From NCBI GenBank assembly GCA_028289525.1, contig JANQPJ010000152.1:1-42397 (forward strand): a stretch of DNA of 42,397 nucleotides, in the 5' to 3' direction. How positions within the stretch are numbered: the first letter of the stretch is position 1; each line of letters opens with the position of its first letter. The translations under genes and the position numbers were made by a program. The notes beneath the pieces were generated by a model. The model made no database searches. It had not been told where the DNA came from and saw nothing but the letters and a program-made list of their open reading frames with translations. The stretch is from Pirellulales bacterium (lineage in GTDB: Bacteria > Planctomycetota > Planctomycetia > Pirellulales > JAGQOS01). This document shows, piece by piece, positions 39,511 through 42,397 of the stretch.

Positions 39511-39670
39511 CGACTTTGCAATCGTCCTGGGGCCACTGGCCCTGCTGCTTCACACCCCACGGCACCCAGGTATATAATAGAGTTTCAGTCGTTCCAACGG
39601 TTTCGCGCTTCGGCCACCGGCCGCTGTCACCAACACTTCTCGCAGGAAATTCGGCCGCCAGCAAAACGTC

Positions 39671-40399
39671 ATGGGCATTAAGTTTCAGTGTCCCAATGGG
39701 CACCAGCTGAACGTCAAAAACTTCCTGGCTGGAAAGCGTGGAATTTGTCCCGACTGTGGGATCAAATTCATCGTTCCCGACAAGAGCGGTGGAGTCGCCG
39801 AAATGGCCTCGACCACCCAGGTGGCCCCTCAGGCTTCTCCGGCTCCGATGGAGCCCCCGTCGGATACCAACCCGTCCACGACGACCGTCACGGCCGTACC
39901 GGTCGACCAACCAGCGTCGACGCCAACGGCTATTCCCACCGATCCGTTGGCCGTTGCTCCCACGGCCTCCTGGCATGTCCGGCCCAGCACCGGTGGCCAG
40001 TTTGGCCCGGCGACGGCCGGGGTGATGCGCCAATGGTTGTCGGAAGGACGGATCGGCAACGATTCACTGGTGTGGCGTGACGGCTGGAGCGAATGGCAAA
40101 ACGCGGCTCAGGTCTTTCCGCAAATTGGCAACCCCAGCGCCCAAGACATCCACACGTTGCTCGGGCAACCGGCCCCCCAACGAGCAGTGAACCGTCTGCG
40201 CTCGCACCGTTCACGGCACAAGTCTGAGCAGCTCACCCTGGCAGCGATCGTCGTGATGATCTTTTTGACCGTGTTGCTCTTTGTCGGTCTGGTGTATGTG
40301 ATCTCACAGCAAAATTTTGGCGCCAGTCGCCTCGAACGCTTGCCTGAGGCTGTAGGCCATTGTCCCCAAGCACATGCGATGCCAAGATTTGAAACCTGA
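39671..40399 (+). CDS. Zinc-ribbon plus GYF_2 (DUF4339) domain protein with a TM segment
   Basis: 'FQCPNGHQLNVKNFLAGKRGICPDCGIKF' zinc ribbon; 'WHVRPSTGGQFGPATAGVMRQWLSEGRIGNDSLVWRDGWSEWQNA' GYF_2; C-terminal TM 'LAAIVVMIFLTVLLFVGLVYVI'. Confidence 0.85.
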   Translation: MGIKFQCPNGHQLNVKNFLAGKRGICPDCGIKFIVPDKSGGVAEMASTTQVAPQASPAPMEPPSDTNPSTTTVTAVPVDQPASTPTAIPTDPLAVAPTASWHVRPSTGGQFGPATAGVMRQWLSEGRIGNDSLVWRDGWSEWQNAAQVFPQIGNPSAQDIHTLLGQPAPQRAVNRLRSHRSRHKSEQLTLAAIVVMIFLTVLLFVGLVYVISQQNFGASRLERLPEAVGHCPQAHAMPRFET

Positions 40400-40505
40400 A
40401 TCGCCAGTTCTGAAGTTGCGCATTTGTGCTGGAAAGCTTGCAAGTGTTGGCGGCAAAGGGAAGTTTCACGCTAAAAACATCCCCTGACGAAAGAGCGGAA
40501 CTGCT

Positions 40506-41459
40506 CTAATGTCTCCCTGCAGGCAAACAGCCGCGTAACAAGGCCGGCGAGGCAAACGCCAGGCTGGCAATCAACATGACCAGACAAAACAGCGTTAACC
40601 CGGTCAGCAACGCCAAGCCAGCCCACATCACCACGGCCAGGGCCAACAACAACGGGCGGGCCAAGGGAACCCAAATCAACACGGCAAACCCAATCTCAAA
40701 GAGCACAATCGCATGGGTCCACAAGTTGATGAGATAGATATGGCCGGATAATACGCCAGTCAAATCGACCAATCGGGTTTCAGGCCGGACGGCCAGCCAC
40801 CACACCGCCTCGCCGATCCACCAGGTATCTCCGCCGGCCCCTAGTTGGCCCACGGCCATCATCAGATAAACCAAGACGATGTGCACCTGAATGAGCCGCA
40901 ACACAATCCGCGCGGCATAAGAACGCGACGGCAATTCGGTTTCGTCCTCAGCGGCCTGACGGCGTCGCCAAGCGTCTACCGACAGCTTGGCGCCACAAGG
41001 CGCCCAACACAGATAGAACAACACCAAGGTGATGATCGGCTCGACCTGGCCAGTCAACAACGGTGCGCGATGAATGTATGACAATACCACCAACAAGGTG
41101 AACACCGCGCTCAGTCGGGTTTTGAAACCGACCAGAAACATCAACAACGGGACGGCGCAAGCCAGGTGAACCGTCCACAGCATCGTTTCGGAATGGACAT
41201 AGTCGAGCAACGAGAAGCTGGTATTCTCAGCTCCCCGCAACAAATCGATCGCCTCGACCGGCAACATCCCATGCGGTCCAAACCAGCGGACCAAATCGAA
41301 CGCATAGGTCGCATGCCAATAGACGACGACCGCCGCGATCAACACCCGAATCACGCACAACGGCAACGGATCGGCCGGCGTATACCAAAAACGGTTCCAC
41401 GCCTGGCCAAACCGCTGGCTGCACACCCCGGCATAATCCCCCATGGCCGAGAGACTCAT
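40506..41459 (-). CDS. HTTM (horizontally transferred transmembrane / gamma-carboxylase-like) domain protein
   Basis: Multi-TM protein with 'RFWYTPADPLPLCVIRVLIAAVVVYWHATYAFDLVRWFGPHGMLPVEAIDLL', 'YIHRAPLLTGQVEPIITLVLFYLCWAPCGAKLSVD'. Start set at MSLSAMGDYAG. Confidence 0.85.
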   Translation of the reverse strand: MSLSAMGDYAGVCSQRFGQAWNRFWYTPADPLPLCVIRVLIAAVVVYWHATYAFDLVRWFGPHGMLPVEAIDLLRGAENTSFSLLDYVHSETMLWTVHLACAVPLLMFLVGFKTRLSAVFTLLVVLSYIHRAPLLTGQVEPIITLVLFYLCWAPCGAKLSVDAWRRRQAAEDETELPSRSYAARIVLRLIQVHIVLVYLMMAVGQLGAGGDTWWIGEAVWWLAVRPETRLVDLTGVLSGHIYLINLWTHAIVLFEIGFAVLIWVPLARPLLLALAVVMWAGLALLTGLTLFCLVMLIASLAFASPALLRGCLPAGRH

Positions 41460-42136
41460 GGTTGCGTCTCCTGACGAACCGCCGCGTTCTCGCCGGCTCC
41501 GGCAGCCTTCGTCAAATGGAGCCGCGACTGGAAAAATGATAAATTTGCTCGATAGACGGTTTCGTACCATTGCGGATCGTAGGGATCTCGGACGGCCGGG
41601 TCGAGCGCCTCCATCGACTCCCGAGGAATCAGCAACTGACGCTTGACCGCCAACTGATGTTTTCCACGGTCGATCTGCCGTTCGGCCAGCAATCGCTGGC
41701 TAATCTCCACTGGCAATACACCGCCGACACTGTCGTCGCCCAGTCTTCTAGACAACGTATACATCAGGTTGCCATACCGGCGGGCTCGCACGCGAGGCCG
41801 CAGGCCCTGGACAGGGAACTGCACGGCCGCCGCACCATCGGCCGCTTGTCCTAGCTCAAGCTCGATCACATGATCAACGTCCAACTCAGTAGCATGGGTA
41901 AAATGGTAGTTATACCCCAGATCCATATGCAACCACTGGAGATAAGGCCGCACCAAGGGGACGTTGGCCAACTGTCGCCGGACCGCCGAAACCGGGCCGA
42001 CGTTCGAAGCCACAGCCACGAAGAGTGCGAACAGGTGGAGAAACAACAGGAAGGAGAGCAGCGTGCGAAACCCCTCGGCCGGTAGCTCGGGCGAGTCGGG
42101 ATCATCGACTGCGGAATGGTCGGCTTTGCTCTGCAT
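41456..42136 (-). CDS. Hypothetical membrane-anchored protein, translationally coupled to the HTTM gene
   Basis: One N-terminal TM 'FRTLLSFLLFLHLFALFVAVASNVGPV'; its stop overlaps the HTTM start by 4 bp. Confidence 0.8.
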   Translation of the reverse strand: MQSKADHSAVDDPDSPELPAEGFRTLLSFLLFLHLFALFVAVASNVGPVSAVRRQLANVPLVRPYLQWLHMDLGYNYHFTHATELDVDHVIELELGQAADGAAAVQFPVQGLRPRVRARRYGNLMYTLSRRLGDDSVGGVLPVEISQRLLAERQIDRGKHQLAVKRQLLIPRESMEALDPAVRDPYDPQWYETVYRANLSFFQSRLHLTKAAGAGENAAVRQETQP

Positions 42137-42397
42137 CGAAGTACAACCTAAACGAAAGCAAGTTCTATCGTTTTCCGACGATTACACTACGGAGTTACGG
42201 AGGGGGAAAATCCGAAATCCGAATTTCGGATTTCTCCCAAGCCCCCAAGGTCGATTCCACCCGGCTGAAGTCTTACCTAAAATTCAAATACTATTGTCCA
42301 CTGGGCTTTGTCTCAAAACAAGTATCAACGCGCAGGAGAACCGCAAAGTCATTGATTCCACAAGAGCAGCGGCCGGCGGCCACTCGCGAAACAGGAA

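Overview
This 42.4 kb window looks like chromosomal DNA from a planctomycete, probably Pirellulales-like. That is inferred from a DUF1559 C-terminus, GYF_2/zinc-ribbon proteins, and diderm genes (kdsB, bamA) next to many lineage-specific secreted proteins. Main contents: (i) minus-strand housekeeping genes pyrG, a DUF1844 gene, a UDP-glucuronate epimerase-like gene and kdsB; (ii) glmS; (iii) a flagellar hook/rod cluster flgF-flgG-flgA-flgH-flgI-flgJ(N)-flgN-like-flgK-flgL, with a near-consensus sigma-54 promoter upstream; (iv) bamA with an unusual Pro/Gly-rich linker; (v) rimI; (vi) a two-gene unit encoding uncharacterised 1101-aa and 2374-aa secreted/membrane proteins, which appear to be three copies of one large architecture with two of them fused; (vii) an IMPase-family gene, a ClpP-like gene, a zinc-ribbon/GYF_2 gene, and an HTTM gene with a small membrane partner. 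Intergenic DNA is full of dispersed palindromic and composite repeats. One 27-bp repeat is also read as protein, at the C-terminus of PyrG and at the N-terminus of the 2374-aa protein. I saw no tRNA, rRNA, CRISPR array or transposase gene. The best candidate for an undescribed system is the 25704-36130 giant-protein locus.
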